Both the position numbers and the translations under genes were made by a program. This document shows, one piece after another, positions 62,755-64,000 of a DNA stretch of 64,000 bases. This DNA comes from Kingdonia uniflora. Lineage: Eukaryota > Streptophyta > Magnoliopsida > Ranunculales > Circaeasteraceae. The stretch is from assembly GCA_014058105.1 (NCBI GenBank), contig JACGCM010000393.1:334501-398500 (forward strand). Direction: 5' to 3'. The notes beneath the pieces were generated by a model. That model was given only the letters and a program-made list of their open reading frames with translations, was not told the origin of the DNA and ran no database searches. Positions within the stretch are counted from its first letter, which is position 1, and each line of letters begins with the position of its first letter.

Positions 62755-63296
62755 CTGAAGGGCATCAGGTAAAGAAAGAAAATCTATAATCGGGATACAA
62801 CCCTTCCCTGCAATAGGAGTCTCAGTTCTATTGGTAAGACGAACAATCAGTCGCCATGAACTAGAAACATAAGACCGGAAAAGAAAAAAGACATACCAGT
62901 TATATTATCGGTTGCACCCGAGTCAACAATCTAAGGCGAAGTTGGAGATGCATAAACACTATTGGCAGATGCGAAGTTACCTGCATGAGAAGCTACCGGT
63001 GTGGTAGACATAGAAAGAAGTTGTCGAAACCTGCTGATTTCATCCTGAGAGAAAACACTAAAGGCCGAAGAATCTGGCACACTAGAGTTGGCAGATAAGT
63101 GTGCTGAGGACTGAGATTGGCGGGGTTGATAACCAGCAGGACGACCGTGCAAATCATGAAAAGTTATCTTTAGATGTCCCCACTTACCACAATAATCACA
63201 CTTCTTTCTCGAGGGGCATGAATCCATGAGATGTAGGAGTAAAAGTATTAGTTCATTTAGCTTCTGGAATGTCTCGATACATGGAAAATTAATCAA
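62755..63296 (-). pseudogene. Copia protease region and gag zinc knuckle, 5'-truncated (copy 2)
   Basis: CDYCGKWGHLKITF has lost its last Cys. TAG at 62931-62933 precedes IVDSGATDNITG. Same 5' truncation point as copy 1, so the truncation predates the duplication. Confidence 0.8.
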
Positions 63297-64000
63297 TTAA
63301 AAATGATTATCTCTATTGTTATTCTAAAACTGCTGTTTGGATAAACCGAGGATTGTTTAATCAAGCAAATAAACAACCATTCAATCTAAATAAGCTTTAA
63401 AAAAGAGAGGAACTAAAACCACAATAATTTAGGGGGAGGAGAAGATCAGGGGTGCTGAACGATAGAAGACTTTACCAGAGCAGAAAAGGAGAATATGTTA
63501 TGCAGAATTTGCACTTCATTTACTAAGGGGAAAAAATATATACTGAAATAGCCGACGCACTCCTGAGTTCTATTCCAAGAGTATCTTCAAGATATCACCA
63601 GCCTAGTATTTCTGAAATAGGCTGTAAAGAAAGAAGAAAGAGCAATCATAATCACAACCGCACACCAGACATTACATACCACAAGGATTTAGAGAGATAT
63701 CGCAATAAATGGGGAGAAAGCCATGGGTGCTCAAAAATAAACTATTTCACCATTGGGCAGAAAACTAAAATTGGCTACACCATAAACCTATTCGTGTTCC
63801 ATCTAACACAGAGAAGTACTGATATAGTTCACGCACTTCAAGTACTATTTCAAGTATAAGCTTAAAATAAGTGGTAATTGCTGATTTGAGCCATACTCAA
63901 GAAAAACGATATTAGGAGGCACTAAAATTGCTGTAAAGAAAAAAGAAATAACAATCGCAACCACACCACTATGATTTAGGAGAAAATTCCAATAAAGGGA
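63297..64000. repeat. Start of the next ~280-bp repeat array and block A equivalent
   Basis: Counterpart of 36267-36970, with about 20 differences in 700 bp by eye. No genes. Confidence 0.75.

Larger units (their letters stand above)
54040..64000 (+). repeat. Segmental duplication, copy 2 (runs off the right edge)
   Basis: Matches 27010-36970 throughout with offset 27,030-27,032 and still matches at the last base, so the full unit is longer than what is seen. Confidence 0.9.

Overview
This is nuclear DNA from a flowering plant, most likely a eudicot. It is AT-rich and intron-containing, and it is packed with Ty1/copia and Ty3/gypsy LTR retrotransposons, a PIF/Harbinger element and MITEs. The only recognisable host genes are a LEC1-type NF-YB gene and pieces of an MPK4-type MAP kinase. 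Nothing bacterial, organellar or CRISPR-like is visible. I cannot name the species. No gene here can be called intact with confidence; most coding sequence is decaying transposon or pseudogene.

Layout. 1-2454: 5' half of a minus-strand copia element with its 5' LTR. 2455-5726: AT-rich spacer. 6229-11368 (minus): a LEC1-type NF-YB gene (TATA box, exon 1, intron, histone-fold exon, Met/Pro/Gln-rich tail), broken by a frameshift, a stop codon and a 2.97-kb insertion flanked by CCATT. 11.8-13.2 kb: a 391-bp tandem repeat and a MITE-like element. 15.2-17.8 kb: a PIF/Harbinger element with convergent ORF1 and transposase. 18.3-18.75 kb: a minisatellite. 18.9-23.5 kb (minus): a decayed coiled-coil, plant-transposon-like gene. 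24.7-25.9 kb: the 3' end of another copia element.

27.0-64.0 kb is a large segmental duplication. Sequence from 27010 reappears at 54040 (offset 27030-27032) and is still matching when the window ends. Each unit starts with a gypsy LTR, then a MITE, exon 1 of an MPK4-type MAPK, and a 5'-truncated copia element with ~147-bp LTRs. In unit 1 three further tandem blocks follow (A 36.6-41.3, B 41.3-45.5, C 45.8-52.6 kb). Each block carries MAPK exons 3-5, a small solo LTR, and a convergent 65-codon ORF with a TATA box. MAPK exon 2 is absent throughout, exon 3 has an internal stop and an HRD-to-HND change, and block A is a patchwork of B-like and C-like sequence.

The most informative points are: the uneven divergence between the two 27-kb units; the gene-conversion-like mosaic of MAPK pseudo-exons; the TSD-flanked TRIM plus gypsy composite inside the LEC1-like gene; the helically phased palindrome array in a copia LTR; and a UAG codon at the same Trp position before the protease motif in two different copia families.
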